Source: Sipunculus nudus
Taxonomy: Eukaryota; Annelida; Sipuncula; Golfingiida; Sipunculidae
Length of the DNA stretch: 64,000 nt
Reading direction: 5' to 3'
Assembly (NCBI GenBank): GCA_026874595.1
Contig: CM049309.1
Location: forward strand, 7,090,576 to 7,154,575
Shown here: positions 1-13,931 of the stretch, piece by piece
Numbering within the stretch: the first letter of the stretch is position 1
Layout: each line of letters starts with the position of its first letter
Notes under the pieces: model-generated
Seen by the model: the letters and a program-made list of their open reading frames with translations, nothing else
Databases searched by the model: none
What the model was told of the DNA's origin: nothing
Program-made: the position numbers and the translations under genes

Positions 1-2593
1 CTTAACCTAATATGTCTCTTGGTTCTTTTTTAACCAAGTATACATCACAACACAAGCAATCACATGATATTTGAAACATCAGTCCTCTAAAATTATATAT
101 ATTTATATATACTACCTATATACCAAGTATTCTGCCAAAACAAAACAATCATATGATATTTGATACAACACTAAATATTTTGATTTTTGTCCCCCCCGCT
201 TCAGCGGAACAAGGGACATTGATTTAGGATTGTCTGTCTGTCGACCCCTCTGCCTGTCCCTTCGTCAGGTTTTCATTTCCATGCAATAACTTTCCTAAAC
301 ATCTGATTTCATTCAGGTTTGGGTCAGTGATTGCTCTCATGCATACATTGGTTGGGTTTGGTTTTGGAGTGTCTGTCTCAAAATCACCAGCTCCAAAACA
401 GAAAAATTTTCCTATTTGTTCCCACTTTACATCAATAATTATGTGGAGTCATCTTCAGGGGACAATGAAAACTAAAACACAAGTACTTTGACATGTGGAG
501 GGCAAAATAAAAACTAAAATATATTGACAAGCCAAGCATGAAGATCACAGGAAGCTGAAATTACAAGAGGTGGAAGTGGGGAACATAAATTCCACGAATT
601 TGGTTGTTATATATATATTTTAGCATTGAGTAAATGCAAGTCATGCCTTGCCTTTGAGATGGACTTGAAATTAGTTTTTTGCTTGGTCTTTATTATATTT
701 TTTGTGTCCTCTGTTTTGAATATATTCAAGTTTAGGATTAAGTTCTTTATAAATATGGATGTCAGTTCTGTATCTTGAAATTGCGATCAAGTTCATTAAC
801 ATATTTAGCAAAAAAGCCTGGTAACAATCATGGCCCTGGGTGTCCAGTGACTTGATTAAAGAACAGAAAATTCAGCTGAATGTCATTGCCCATGGGCTTC
901 CTTGTTGTTGCCACTTAGTGTGGTAAAATATATCCCTGTTACGCACAAAACAGTAAAAAAATCACTTTTTTTACAATGCAGATAGATCAGATTGGATTCT
1001 GAATTTTGATGCATGTGAACACACTGCATTCAGTATGGATTATAACTGTTTTCAATTTGTCATGTTAAAGGGATTTTATATTCCAGTGGGCTGTCCAAAG
1101 TGTTTTCACTAATTTCAGTTTGAATATACATTGTTTGTAATCCTTTTTAGTTATATTTTGACTGGAACATGCCGAGGATAACTGTCACTATGTCTGTTGT
1201 GTTTCATGGCAGAGGTGGCATGTTTCCACCTTGAACTGTCCTTGTGCCTGTTTGAATGCATGTATGAAGTGTATTGAAAAAGTTTCATTAATTAACTTGT
1301 TTGAAACAGATATGTGTGTTAGAGGTGAAGTAACTGTAAAAATGTCAGCTTACTGTCATGGCTCATGGGTCAGCTTGGTGATTCCAGTGTTACCTGGTGG
1401 TGTTTTAAAACCAAAACCAAAAATGAGCGCAATTAATGTCTACAGGGTTCAAACTGCATCATGGTCCAAAAGAGACTTACCCTGGGAAGATGTTAAAACA
1501 TCCCTCGCAAAATGGTGTCACTAATTTGTTGTGCAGCCTCTTTTTGAGGTGGAACACCAACTGTGTCAAGAAAACCGGAGGTCTTAATTATCACTGCACA
1601 GTACTCGGTAGTGAAACAAAGAGCTACTGACAAGAGCTACTGAGCATAAAAAATGTCAAAGAACTTGTGTTTTGGTGTTATAAAAAGCATGTAGATTTTT
1701 TTTACAAGGAGGTAGTTCTTCCTCTTGTTAATAAATCAAGCTAGGTGCCATTGGGATGATGATTGCGGTATATAAATGCACGGACATGGCCATGTTTTGG
1801 TGCCTGTTAGATCAGCCATCCACAGGATTGGCGAGATTTTCACCACTCCGTTCAGGCATTTTTGTTACGGAATAGTTTATTGCCGCTGGATGGCTTCCCA
1901 AAGGATTAAAGTGTTTCTGGAAAACACAAGCACAGTGCGATAATACCAAATACTGACTGACCCCAGAGGGTAGACTTAACAAAAGCTTTCTTGTCTCATG
2001 CACCTGGTTTTGAAGTGATTTGGAATTTATTTTCAGCTGTGATGTTTTTGGACACCCGATAATTACTGGGTTGTTGGGTCATTCGTTATATGCTGCTAAT
2101 GATGCTGTATTGTACCAAGTTTTGAAATTGGCTTTTAGTGATATTTCCGTCTTTGTGCATTTACACAAAGAAAAAACAACACAAGGTAAAATGTTAGTTT
2201 AATATTACCCCTGGTAAAGGACTGGAATATTGAAATTTATAATGGACATTTATCAGTCCCCTTGATAAATGTAAATTAAACAGGAAAATGTGAAAGAATA
2301 TTAATGTTTTGGCTGTTTTTCGAAAAATTATATAAATGCCTGTTTTTTACTTTAGATGTTACTTAACTAAACTTGTTAGATTTATGTGCTTAAATGAATT
2401 CCTGTGTTAAACAGTTTTTTAACATGATTAAATTTTAATTGCTGATCAAGTATTGCAGCATCTTATGTTGAATTTTCAGCCTGTGGGGTTGTGAGTATTT
2501 CAGACAGTGCGTATAGCACTCATAGCTCAGCTGTTCATTGATGTTTACACTCGACTAATCCAGAATTAACCTGAACATTGATTGTCATTTCAG
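1..2593 (+). other. Intron or 5' region left of the MFSPPV exon
   Basis: The stretch is AT-rich with no supported coding exon. I looked for a sequence encoding the family LDFS motif followed by a donor and did not find one, so the preceding exon is expected outside the window. Short open frames (for example 1231-1524 and 1436-1630) have no recognisable content. Confidence 0.5.
181..420 (+). repeat. Interspersed repeat with GTCCC/GGGAC hairpin head
   Basis: The unit starts with a short nested inverted repeat: TTGTCCC and CCGC pair with GCGG and GGGACA at about 187-220. It is followed by a tgtctgtctgtcg run and a CTGTCC/TTCGTCAGG segment, then TTTCATTTCCATGCAATAACTT. This arrangement resembles a repeat I recall as scattered widely through marine invertebrate genomes. 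Its right end is not defined here. Confidence 0.4.
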
Positions 2594-2657
2594 ATGTTTT
2601 CACCTCCCGTGCCAGGCGGAGGGAGTCGGAATGAGAATTTTACACAGTACAAACCAG
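2594..2657 (+). CDS. E-protein exon encoding the MFSPPV part of activation domain 1
   Basis: This is an internal coding exon of a class I bHLH transcription factor (TCF4/TCF12/E2A/Daughterless family). The acceptor is cattgattgtcatttcag and the donor is CCAG|GTAGGA. The 64 bases read from phase 0 as MFSPPVPGGGSRNENF... and end in phase 1. In vertebrate E-proteins the sequence FSAMFSPPV closes activation domain 1, the helix that recruits p300/CBP and TAF/SAGA-type cofactors, and from memory an exon also begins at this Met. That, plus a good acceptor directly before the ATG, argues that the Met is internal and that an upstream exon encodes the LDFS half of AD1. No such exon is visible in bases 1-2593. 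The downstream intron is 33,539 bp. Family assignment is strong; which vertebrate paralogue it matches is not meaningful, because invertebrates usually have one E-protein. Confidence 0.87.
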
Positions 2658-5600
2658 GTAGGACAACACATGTAGTTCTCGTATTGTCAGAAATATATTT
2701 GGTCCATCAGTAAATTTTACACAGCACCATATTGCAGGTCAATAGTTGACTTGTCGCTGTTGCTTGCTGCTCTAATCAAAGTGTCCTTTTGTTTTAGCTC
2801 ATTTATATGAAATCCAAAGTTTCATTTTCCTTTTATAAAATTCTCACTATATTGGCTCGTACTGTTACATAAACAGCAGGTGCAGTGACAGCATTCATTT
2901 GACTGACCCTGAAATTAACCTGGCGTTATCAGTTGTCAAACTTTGACTGCAAGACAGTTGAATGCATAGACAGTTCTGAGCTCTAGGATCAAATGTTCAT
3001 TTCAGTAAATGACTCTTTGCCTCTGTTTGTCCTAATAGTTTTTCCCTAAATGATGCATTCCCAAAATGAGGTTTTTCTGTTAGGAAGTAAATATTACAAT
3101 GAGTATTAAGCAATCTAACACTGGTGAAGCTTGGATATATAACTTACTAAAGATGTGGACATATTTGCTAGAGAAATCTGGTGAAGACCAGTCTCTATTT
3201 ACGCCCACACAAATGTTTTCATAGATTAGGGAGAATCTTATCTTTCACAATTATAGGGTTTCATCAAGTATATTATTTTAAATAATTAAATCTGTTCAGT
3301 GATATTAGCTTGTTTTAGTGGAAACAATGTAAAAGTCCATAAAATATTATTCCTTCTTATTTACACCAAAGATGTATAAATGAAAAAAAAAAAAAGGTAA
3401 ATTTTAATTCCAGGAATCATAAATGGATGTCTTAGTGTATTTACATGATAAAAAGTATAAATTATAATCTCAAAATGTGTGCCATTTATAGACAATATGG
3501 ATGAGAATTCTACCCCTGTGGTGACAGTGCCTGTCTAAACAAGCTGGTGTTACTACAGAGACAAATGAAATATATAAAATAAGCAGTACAAGTCCAGTCA
3601 TAACATCTAGAAGCACTCAATCCTTTATCACTAAATACACGTCATTTGTATCACTCCTTTAATGATATGGATTCATGTATGCTGTCTTTGAGTGCTAAAT
3701 ATAACTTCCATCTATTATACAGATATTGTCTCCAGCTGATACTCAAGTCTCCTTTGTAGTCTCCATTTCCTTAATACAGAAAATATACTTAATTCTTATA
3801 ATGCAACGCAAATAGCTGATAGTGTCATAGAGTGACTTATAAATATACTCTGTAGATCTGTATTTGTTCTTTAAGTTGTATAGAAATGTGTGTGATAGCA
3901 GATTTTGATACCTATATTGCACTCCTGAATTGGTAGTGAAAGGGATTGATTTGTTGAAAAATAATAATTCACTGTGGTACAATCCTGTTAAATGATGTGA
4001 CCATTACTGAGGCTTGTGTACATATATGATAACTATGGATGTTATAGGTTTTAGGCTGTCTTGGTTGGTACAGGTTAATGACCATGAGCTTACCATGAGG
4101 ACTGATCCCCTAAGAATTTTTGCAGTGGTTGACACAGTGGATCAATCAAGTTTAGATTAAACTCTTCTCCCGCGTGTGAACAACAAGATGTTCTTTTTGT
4201 ATTCCTGTTAATTTGGCGTATTCAGTTGTGACGCCTCAACACATGTAATTATGAAAGCTTGTTGGGAAGGTGATATATCAGCCTATGTCTTGTACGTTTT
4301 CATGTCTGCCATTTCATTCGCACCCATAGTAACACACACCTGAGCCACTGTAGAATATTGCATGTACCCCAGTCAGAATTAACTTTCTTAAGGCTCCTTT
4401 TCATGGTATTTTAGTTAGATACCGCAAAACCCTTCTAACATTGTAACCATTAGGCCTACCTGGTTGTGTCGTCGTGCCGGTCATGTTAGGGCTTCAAATA
4501 GTGTCAATGGCTTTTTGTTCAAAAGGGTTTCAGATGCATGATAATTGTGATTATAAATCACAAAAATAAAACTGGTGTTGTGTCTTGTTATTCAGGATAT
4601 AAGCCACTTAAAGTTGACAAAAAATCGAGCTGAAAGGCAAAGATTGATATGATAAATGATAGATCTTTTGTTTTACCCATAAATCAGACTGATTTAATAA
4701 AAAGTATTCATATCATCTTCCAATATGAACAAAAATTTCAAATCTTTCAATGTGCTCTGGGGTCCTTGTAAAAAATTGTAAAGATTTTGTGTGAATGTTA
4801 AATAATAAACATACCAATAGATACACTCTTTGTAGGTTCCTGTAACAATGTGTATGGTAAAATCTTAAAAATTGAAACACCAAAAACGTGAAAAACGTGA
4901 AAATTTAACCCGATGGATATGCACCAAACCATAGTGTCAAGTCATATTCTATTTTAGTGGTTCATATTTTCTGAGTGGTTATATTTTTGTTCTGGTTTTG
5001 TTTTAGGGTAGTGTTTTAAATAAAATCCCAATAAGCTCTACATCCACTATAGGGATATTCAGGGATACTACAGGGGAGACTTATGAGGGTCTTGCTTGAA
5101 AAGAGGTGCCCTATAGTGATGCCTTATAAATATATATGTTTTAATGCCTGATGAACCTTTTTGAGTGGGATGTCTGATGCATGTCACCTATAACTTCTGG
5201 TATACGTAAGTATACTGAAAACCCATGTTAAATTGTAGACAGGAAGGCTGTACAACACCCAAACATGTCAGAATACAATGATACTTTGTATTGTGGGGTT
5301 ACTATGACTGGCTGGCTGTAAAATGTTTTGCAATGTGTAGTGTTAGTGTCAGGATGCAGTACTGTATTATGTTACAGACTCTAAATGTGTTCATTAACCG
5401 TTAACCTTATAGGAAACAACCTACACTGTCCAGACAACTAAAGTAGACAAGATTGTTTAGCCTACAGATACCTGAAACCTCACATGAAGAAGGATATGCA
5501 AAAATAGCTGTACAATTGAATAACATAAGCACATCAGTTAACTTTCCTAGCTTCAATGGTATAATTTTTTTTGGTATTATAAATGTATCAGTTTACCACC

Positions 5601-5869
5601 ATGTCATAGAGCTGTCAGTTTTCTGTTTAGTTGATATAAATATAAATAGATTTTCATACAATGAAGATGAACATATTTTTATTTACAGATGTGATTTTTT
5701 TTTGTCACTGTGTCCTTTATTTACTTACTTAGCTTAAACGTAAAATGTATAGTCTTTTAGAATTAAAAGTCTTGTCAGTTAGTGATGTATTGAGCTATAA
5801 AAAAATTTGGTATAGGATGCTTGGTCTGAAATATCTATGTACGGTACTAGTTCTGTAAGGTAACGGGTC

Positions 5870-6200
5870 TCCATATGCTGAGGGCCCACGGCTACCATCA
5901 CTTATATATCAATAATTGAAAATGGCATGGGGAGCTAGCTTGGGCTCAAATTTCCATTAATTGTTGCTTGCGGCGTCAAGGTGAGACAACTGAAACTGAG
6001 GTGGCGCCACGTGGTTGCCTGTTGTGAGCTGACCTTCTTTGTTTGCCTGTTGAACTGAGGTTGGTCAACAAAGGGTCTTTAAAGGAGACGCCTTCAGTTT
6101 AATTCTCTTCCCCAAGGGTACAACTCTCTAATGCTAGTTGCCTAATTGAGCCCTTGAACAAGCTATTCAATGAAGTGAATCTAATGCTGTTGTGATCATA
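5870..6200. promoter_or_regulatory. High-complexity intronic island
   Basis: GC-richer than its flanks, with a perfect 10-bp palindrome GTGGCGCCAC, CACGTG-like overlap and an ACAAAG/CTTTAAAG pair. No open frame was found. Proposed as regulatory DNA on composition only. Confidence 0.25.
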
Positions 6201-7199
6201 CAAGGTTTTCAGACACACATTTTGAAGAAAAAAATACCACCTTGTGCGAGGAAAATCAATATTAGTAAGAGAGAATCAAGGCACATTGATTGCTGATTGA
6301 ATCTTGAGGCATTTATTGACTCACTCTTTACCAAAAGATATACTACAGTTAAACCACCAGAAAATAAAACAAGGAAAATTAGGTCAATATGACCTCTTTT
6401 ATGAGAATAATGGTTATTAGTCTCATATACTTATCTCACTGGAAAGCAGTTTAATATGATCTAATCATGCAGATATTACATAAGTGTGTCTCATGAATTT
6501 GTCTGATGAATATTTTAATTAATATTTCAGTTGAAGATCCAGAATTCTTCTTTTAATAATGATTGATCAGGACAAACCGTGCCATGCAGTAGAGCAAAAA
6601 AAAAAAATACTTAAAAGATTAATGATTTTCAGAAATTTCAATATTTATTTATACCATTTAAGTATTATGCAAGTATGTGACCAATATTGTGTCTTATAGG
6701 GTCTTTTGTGTTTTTCTGAATGGATGAGGTGAGCAAAGGTGCAAAAATTAGGGGGGGGGGGGGCTGTTCAAAAATTTATTTTAAATGTTAGAGTTTGCAA
6801 AGTATTAAATATTTCCTGACTGCCTCTTGTATGCTTGTCCAGACCATGCAGTGCATGAAACTGTGGAAAGAATAATAGCGCCACATGAATCTTGTGTCCT
6901 ATGTTTTATATATGATATCACATACACTATTCCAGTCCAGTAAAGAGCAGATTACATAAATTATTTATTTGAATTCTTTCTTCAAAGCACAACATAAATG
7001 GTCAAGCCGTAATCTGATTATGCCATCTTTTCATGGTTTATTTGGATTGTTTCAGTTAATTCCTTTGTGGCTGTTAAATGAACATATTGAAATCTATTAC
7101 TCTCGTGGGACAACAGGCACTAAAGCTCTATATCTATTTGACAGATTTGTGTAAATTGAGCATAGCGGTCTTGTTGAGCCAGTGTTTGTCGTTTTCATG

Positions 7200-7900
7200 T
7201 ATTGAACCAGTTGTAACAGAGTTGTCAGAGAGTGCTACTTTTTCAACAATGATGATAGATTACGCTGTCAATAGAGGCATCACGCACAGCCTAGTGTTGG
7301 ACAGATCTGCTTGTCACGGAAAATGTGTTTGTCCCAGTAAAGACGGCAACAGGGCACTCGTGGCAAGTTATTTAATTTCCCGGGGAAGCAGCAGACAAAT
7401 AGATTTTACAAGGCAGCCTGGTGTTACTGAAAGGAAGTGCTGATGACCCCAATGCATGTACAGAGAGCACGCTTCGGTGTGCTGATCGATAATTTGACAA
7501 AATCAATGCGAGGTAGGCAGATACCTTTTGTTAACCGCCCTTGTCAGAATTGAATCACGCTGAAGGGGCCTAACCTATTCGCCGCCGCCCTGTGGGCAAC
7601 TCAAGCCAGAGTGTTCTCTCTATTATCCCACCATCTCATTGCTCAGAGCTCCCGTTATCACGCTAGTTTCCTACTGAGCTGCTGTTTGAAATTAGCTCTT
7701 TCATGCAAGTTACATTGTATCTAAACTGCAAGTTCACATGACAGCTCAATACTCTGGTGCGTTGAGCATTTTATTTCTCCTGGTTCATGAGCACCGCAAT
7801 CACGTCAATGTACTTATAAAAAAATCCACCTTGTTCTGATTGCTCTGATAGGGAATGCAGACCTACGTTAATTTGGTTACGAGCCAGTTATGCTGGTATT
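7200..7900. promoter_or_regulatory. High-complexity intronic island with candidate start exon
   Basis: GC-richer, non-repetitive block containing the weak first-exon candidate at 7443-7512 and a CGCCGCCGCC segment near 7580. It could be a promoter or conserved enhancer. Confidence 0.3.
7443..7512 (+). CDS. Weak candidate alternative first exon
   Basis: An ATG at 7443 (in-frame stop at 7428-7430 just upstream) opens 23 codons beginning MTPMHVQRARFGVLID and ends one base into a codon before GAG|GTAGGC. The phase (1) matches the 36197 exon. It lies in a GC-richer island. A 23-codon open frame meeting a usable donor in the right phase can easily occur by chance, and the start context is poor. 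It is listed because it repeats the pattern of the much stronger 28811 exon in the same intron. Confidence 0.18.
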
Positions 7901-10846
7901 TCAATTTGCGGCCCTGATAGCCAGTACTCAATCAGTACAGTAATTGATCCCGGATTTAATTATACTGCACAGTGATGTATTATTTGCCATGAAAATTTGG
8001 ACGGTGGCCAGATAACTTTGAACCTATTTTATCATTCTAAAACAAAAGTTTACATACACTGCTCAAAATATTTGAATTATTTTAGATATATTATTGCCAA
8101 TGATTCAGATATTTTACAAACCATTAGGTTATCATTTCATGTACTTTTTGGTTTTAGTGTCTGTGTGGTAAATTGACATTCTTGGTATTGGTGAATTTCA
8201 GAATAAAGTATCTCTTTACTAGCTTGAAAGCCGGCCAGCATATGATAGACAAACATAGCTCACAGAAAATGACCATTGTAAATAGTCTGTGTGAATAACA
8301 AATAGGGCTGATAGAGTTTTGTCTGATGACAAGCTCTCGTGGGCTTTGATGTGCCAATTTGTTTATGATTACATAAATAAACCCATAAAGCATTTACGTC
8401 TTTTAAGTGGTCATATCCAAAAATTGTTTTCCTGCCCAGGGTTGTTCAGATACAAGAGACGACTATCAGATCGCATTGGCTGTGATTGGTCGCAGTTGAT
8501 TTTAACGATTATGTTGGTGTCAGATATGAATTATAGTACTGAGTAGTTACCAGATTGGGCCATTTGTTGTTGATGTCAGTGGTATGGCATAGCCTCCAGG
8601 GATGATATTAAACTGATCTATTTGTGCCTCCGTAGTTATATAAAAATCAGTTTTGCGCCATTAGCTGCAAATTTAACAGAGAGGCCCTTTTATTTCCAGT
8701 GTAAGCCCATTCAGGTTATATTTCCGGATTGTTTGCAGGTTCGCTGATAAATTTATCTGTGCATTTACAACCATTTACGTTTCATAGAGAATTGATGGCC
8801 ATAATTAACATTGCTACAGTTCCGCTTCATGTAGTGGTCTAATGGCAACTCACCCATATTTTGAATGGCTTTTTCATGTTCTAGTGTTTTATGTTAGTTT
8901 GTTTTATAGGGATATATAGATCACTGGTTTATTGTCTCGCCAGAAAGCTATTGCGGAGCCAGCCAGTGCTGCACTGCTTGATTCCTGCTGCTGCCAATAT
9001 AAAAGCCAGCCAGTCTTGAGAAACTCTCGAGCAATGCTTGTAAATCAAGTTGTACAAAATTATTTTAGGATTTAAAATTTGTTACACATATTTATATGTT
9101 GTAAGGTGGACAATTTTAAGTGTTTATGTGCAAATATGTATATGTATATATATATATGGAAAATAACCCATTCCCATTAAGATTTTAAACATGCATAATT
9201 TTGGGATTGTCTTGTTGATATTAACAAATATGAAAATGTTTGCTCTCACAAAAATACTATTCACAGTTATAAATTGTTTACATAGTTATAAATATTTAAA
9301 TATCTGAATATAAGGAACAGGGTTTAGCCTTGTGGTTCTTGGCTTTTAAAGTAAAGTCTTTGGTTCAAGTAATATCACTGGGACTTCTTCTGATAATCTG
9401 TTAATAGCTGAATTAAGGCTGGCTATCACTATTAGTTTCACGTCAAATATCATTCCTGCTTCAGAGCTTTATGATAGATAAAATATCAATATTTTCTTAA
9501 TGTTATTTGTAGTATTAAATGAAATTTGTTATTTGTAGCATCAGTTTGTAAAGGCTCATTCCAGAGCTATTTAAAATCATATTGGTCAATATGCATTGAA
9601 CAAATTTGTGATAAATTGTTCCAGTCATAACTGAATTCTAGATTGCCATCAACATCTTGTTAAAGCCAGCTATTCACTTGCCGTTCCTGTAAAACTTCTG
9701 GTTTACTCTTTGTATATATTAATGATTTGTAGGTTATTCCTTTTAAAAAGTTTGTATAATCTCTGCCAGATTTTTTAGCTTGTTTATCTACACACAGTTT
9801 ATAAACACAGCAATGTTGACAAACAAAAATTAAGTCACCTTAAGTGGTTGGTCACATATGTGCGGAAGTTGAAAGGTTACTTGTTGCAAAAGGATGCCTT
9901 TTGCAAAACTCTGGTTAGTCTGACTTGCCACCAGATGTCCTTGTTGAATGTGTTTGGGTTATTTGGGCTGATACCCCACATGTTATAAACACAGGATTGT
10001 AAACAAAATGAAAAATCTGTGTGTGGTGGGATCAGTGTTTTCTGGCCTAGATTTATAAAGGATTCAAGGGATTATCTTGAATAGACGTCAGATATCAGAA
10101 TAGGAACCTTTAAAAAAAAATATAAATCTTAGATGCCTTCATGATACATACTTGTATTAGCTGCCTTCAGTGTACTTGGTTAAAGTGCCAATCGATATGA
10201 TCCCTAACTATAAAATTAAAAAGCATCTTAATTGATAAATCTTCATTGAAGGCCTGACACAAGTAAGGTCATGGTCGTTCATTCACCTGTGATTTTATTG
10301 TAACTATCAGTTTAAATATGGCCGAGAGCAAGTGGACCTGTATGAAATATTAAAAGTGAGCAGTTTATATTTAGGCACACTTGCACATGCTTGGATTGAA
10401 CTGTATATGGTAAAAGCTAGGGAGGTGTTTGATAATTTATAGTAGAAGATAAAACATGTCAAAGTTTACTTCTTTCTGAACTACATTGACACAAGAGTTT
10501 GTTAATAACTTTGGATATCTGAATTGCCACTTGGTGATAACTGCACACCTGTTTCCGACAGTATTTTCCCAGACTTCACTTGAGGTGTGCTACATGTGGA
10601 CAGGTGTAATATATAAACGTGGGAGTCTAAGTGCGTTGAATGCCTCTTTTTAGTTATAGCAAATAGCCGGTGTCCTTATCATGCCTTACATGGGGTTTGT
10701 TAATTAAAACATCTGTATAGATATGTTGTTTGTATATCATGCCATATCTTCATACATTATGCTCCATTTAATACACATCACTATAACGGTTCTTAGATCT
10801 GACAGCTGATTTTCCTTGTTGTGATTTGCATTGACTACCTTCTTAA

Positions 10847-10864
10847 CCCCCCCCCCCCCCCCCC
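10847..10864. repeat. Poly-C run, 18 bases
   Basis: Uninterrupted C homopolymer in AT-rich intron. Similar C runs occur at 15243-15257 and 23726-23740. Confidence 0.95.
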
Positions 10865-13285
10865 AGCCCTCTTCCCGCCAGAAAAAGTAAGATACAAAAC
10901 AAAATAAAAGCTAGACTATCTTTTGTTACCTATTATCAGAGATTATAATTATAATTTTATTAATGTTGCCAATGAGTAGTTAATGACAATTTGTACATTA
11001 ACATACAGGTTTGGGTAATTTAAGGACAGTTTATAATATTTGATTTAAGAAGCCAAGTTTGTATCAGTAAGACTCTTGGTATTTCTGACCATTAAAATAT
11101 AAATGTCTTGTCCAGTTTAGCAAGTTTTCATATTCCACTTATATGTAAGAGAGATGTGCAGCTAAATATCTTTTGTGAGAACTAACTTCAGGTATAGAAG
11201 ATTTTAATTTAAGGAAAAATCATGAAATTGCTCAGTATGTAAAATGACACCAGTTTTTCCATGGATCAACTTGGCTGTGCAACCAATTATTCCCTGGTAC
11301 ACTTATGGTAAGCTTAATTAGCTGGTTTAATTAGTCGCTATTCATTCACTCAGTGGGTCCCAGGTGCTTTTAGAACTAATGTAGTCCATGTTTTGTTTTG
11401 AGTCTTTTCACACTAATTGATAAATACATTGTTTCTACAATATCATGTGATCTCTAGTCTCTACTGTGTCCTATATCAAAGTCAGGTATTTTTAACGGTC
11501 TTGGTGCATAGGTACACATGTTGAATCATATTTGTGCACTCCATCTAGTATTGTCAGATTCAGCTAATTTGAAACAGATTAATATATATCAACAGAGCTT
11601 TGATTAAGTTGGTGCTTGAACAGTAGCCTGTGCTTGGGGTTATTGCTTTTTGGATAGATGCTGGTAGTGTAGTGGAATGGTCCAGTAGTAATTAAAAATG
11701 CTTTGGTGCAATAAATAGTCTTTCTGTTATTTGCTCTTGATGTTACTACCTGCGTAAATTTTGTAACAAATGGGCAATTTAGCTTTAAACTATGATGCAG
11801 GCAAGGATTTGAGATATGTTTTATTAAGGCATGCCTAAATACATGCCTGATACAACCCCAAACAACAGAATCTGGGTACTTATACTAAAACAGAAAACAT
11901 CCTTACTATTTGGGATTGCCGCTAGAGAAACAGAGAGAGACCATTGCCCTTTCTCCATAAACAAGAGAAGTTTTAAATTGAATTGATGAAGTTTGAAGTG
12001 ATGTTGCCTTGCTGCAGAAGCCTGTGACACACCTCCAATGTAAACACACTGCTGGGATAGCATATCTGACCTCTGACCCCTGTATGTTATTGGAAGAGCC
12101 AGGGTTTTACGTTTCTGTCTGTCCCTGGGGTAGTTAAAACATTCTGCATTGCGTACTGAGTCACCCTAAGTCAATGTTGGGCTTTTCTTGAAATCTGTAG
12201 TTTGCCACCACAATATGTTAAATGTCCATCCATATAAGCACTGGTAAGGGTGAAAAATGTTTGCCAAATACTGTAATATAATTGACATTTAGTATTTTGT
12301 GAATTCTTCCCTCTTGGTGTTATTTTAACATTAAATATGAACAAGTTCCAGTATTTAACCTATTTAAAATCCATCCAAATATTTGTTGTAGAATGGAAGT
12401 TGTTTCAAGGCTCTAGTCATATTAAAATTAATTCTGATGTTTGTAGACCTTGATATATGACTCATGTCACAAATTAAATTAGAATCTAAATATGGTACTA
12501 CTGTCTAAGCATATGCCATTTTATCATATAGTCCAAACTTGGTATATTCTTTTTGTAACAGTGAATCAACCTGGTGTGACCAGTGGTATACCCTTAAATT
12601 TGATTTGACATGCGACCTGTGAAAGAGTTCTGTTGTGTAATCAGAATGCCAGCCCCATGAGTTTTGAGAAACAAAGAAAAATAACCTGTCAGGGTTTGAA
12701 AAGGGTGCAAGGATGTGACACAAAGTAAGGATGGTGTCTAGACAAGGATCTATTAAAGTTTTGAGCAGAATGATGCTTTTTCTTGACCACAGCCAAATCT
12801 TCCTGCCATTGCTGCACTCACCATACTCCAAATTCACAACTAGGCATTTATTTAGTTGATATTTGGTAAGATCATGTTGGTTCAGTGCATGCAGTTTTAA
12901 AAAAAATCATGTAGACACATATTCCTTGGTACAAGTGTTGTAGAGTAATCCCCCAGGACTGTGTGAAGTAATCATCAATGGTAATTATAATCATAACATA
13001 GAGCAGCAGGAAGGTTGTCAGGTTTAAGCAATGCCTGGCTTTAGTTGACACAAAAGGTCACATTGAAATGAGAGTGGTATCACTGCTCATTGTAAAACTG
13101 TTACAAATGCATGATGATGATCTGGGAAATATTCTTCAAACAGTTTTAGTATTTAAGCTCATTTTGTAAGAAGCATGCCTGTTATAGTGATCCATGAATG
13201 TTTTACTCAGTCAAATAACTTGGTCAGATGTTATGAATGTTTCATTAACTGTGTTAGGCTGTAAAGTGAGAGAGCAGGCTGAACT

Positions 13286-13343
13286 ACCATGGTTACAATT
13301 GTGATGTCATAATGGTTGCCATTGGTTGGCAGGTAACCATAGT
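13286..13343. repeat. Inverted repeat, 11-bp arms
   Basis: ACCATGGTTAC at 13286-13296 and GTAACCATAGT at 13333-13343 are reverse complements at 10 of 11 positions. The 36-base spacer contains GGTTGCCATTGG, an RFX/CCAAT-like string. It could be a hairpin or a binding-site pair. Confidence 0.4.
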
Positions 13344-13931
13344 GCCTTAAGTAAAATGACTGAAGTCCTCATGTCTGAGGCATTTAACATTACAAAACAA
13401 AGGAATGACATGGTTCTCAACTTTTCATGAACATACATTAATTGTAATTATATTGTCATAACATGTTTTAAATGAGGAAATAATTTTTTTGTTTTGCAGA
13501 TTAAGTCAGACATTGCCTGTAAAGTTCATCACAAATATATGGTTATGACAGTTGAATCTATTTTACTGTATTAAAATTTTTTGTCAAAAACAATGATCAT
13601 GAATCACTTTACAGTAGTTCCACAAATCACCAACAGGTGTCTCACTAGTAAGCTATGATAATGAGGCATCCCAGTCTTGTGCAGATTTCCATAAATAATG
13701 TGTGGCTTAAATCCATTGTCATATCAGTCATTTTAGTTTTTAATTTATTGTTTACATCATAAAAAGAGGAACAAGGATGCATTTTAAATAGGCTTACTTA
13801 AAAAAAAACCTCAGATTTTCTTAAAAAATTTAAAGAATTACAACCAAGGCTGCATGCGGATTGAATAAATCTGGTTTAATTAAAGTCATTTACCGAGGTG
13901 CACTGATGCCAATGCCATGTGAGACCCTAAA

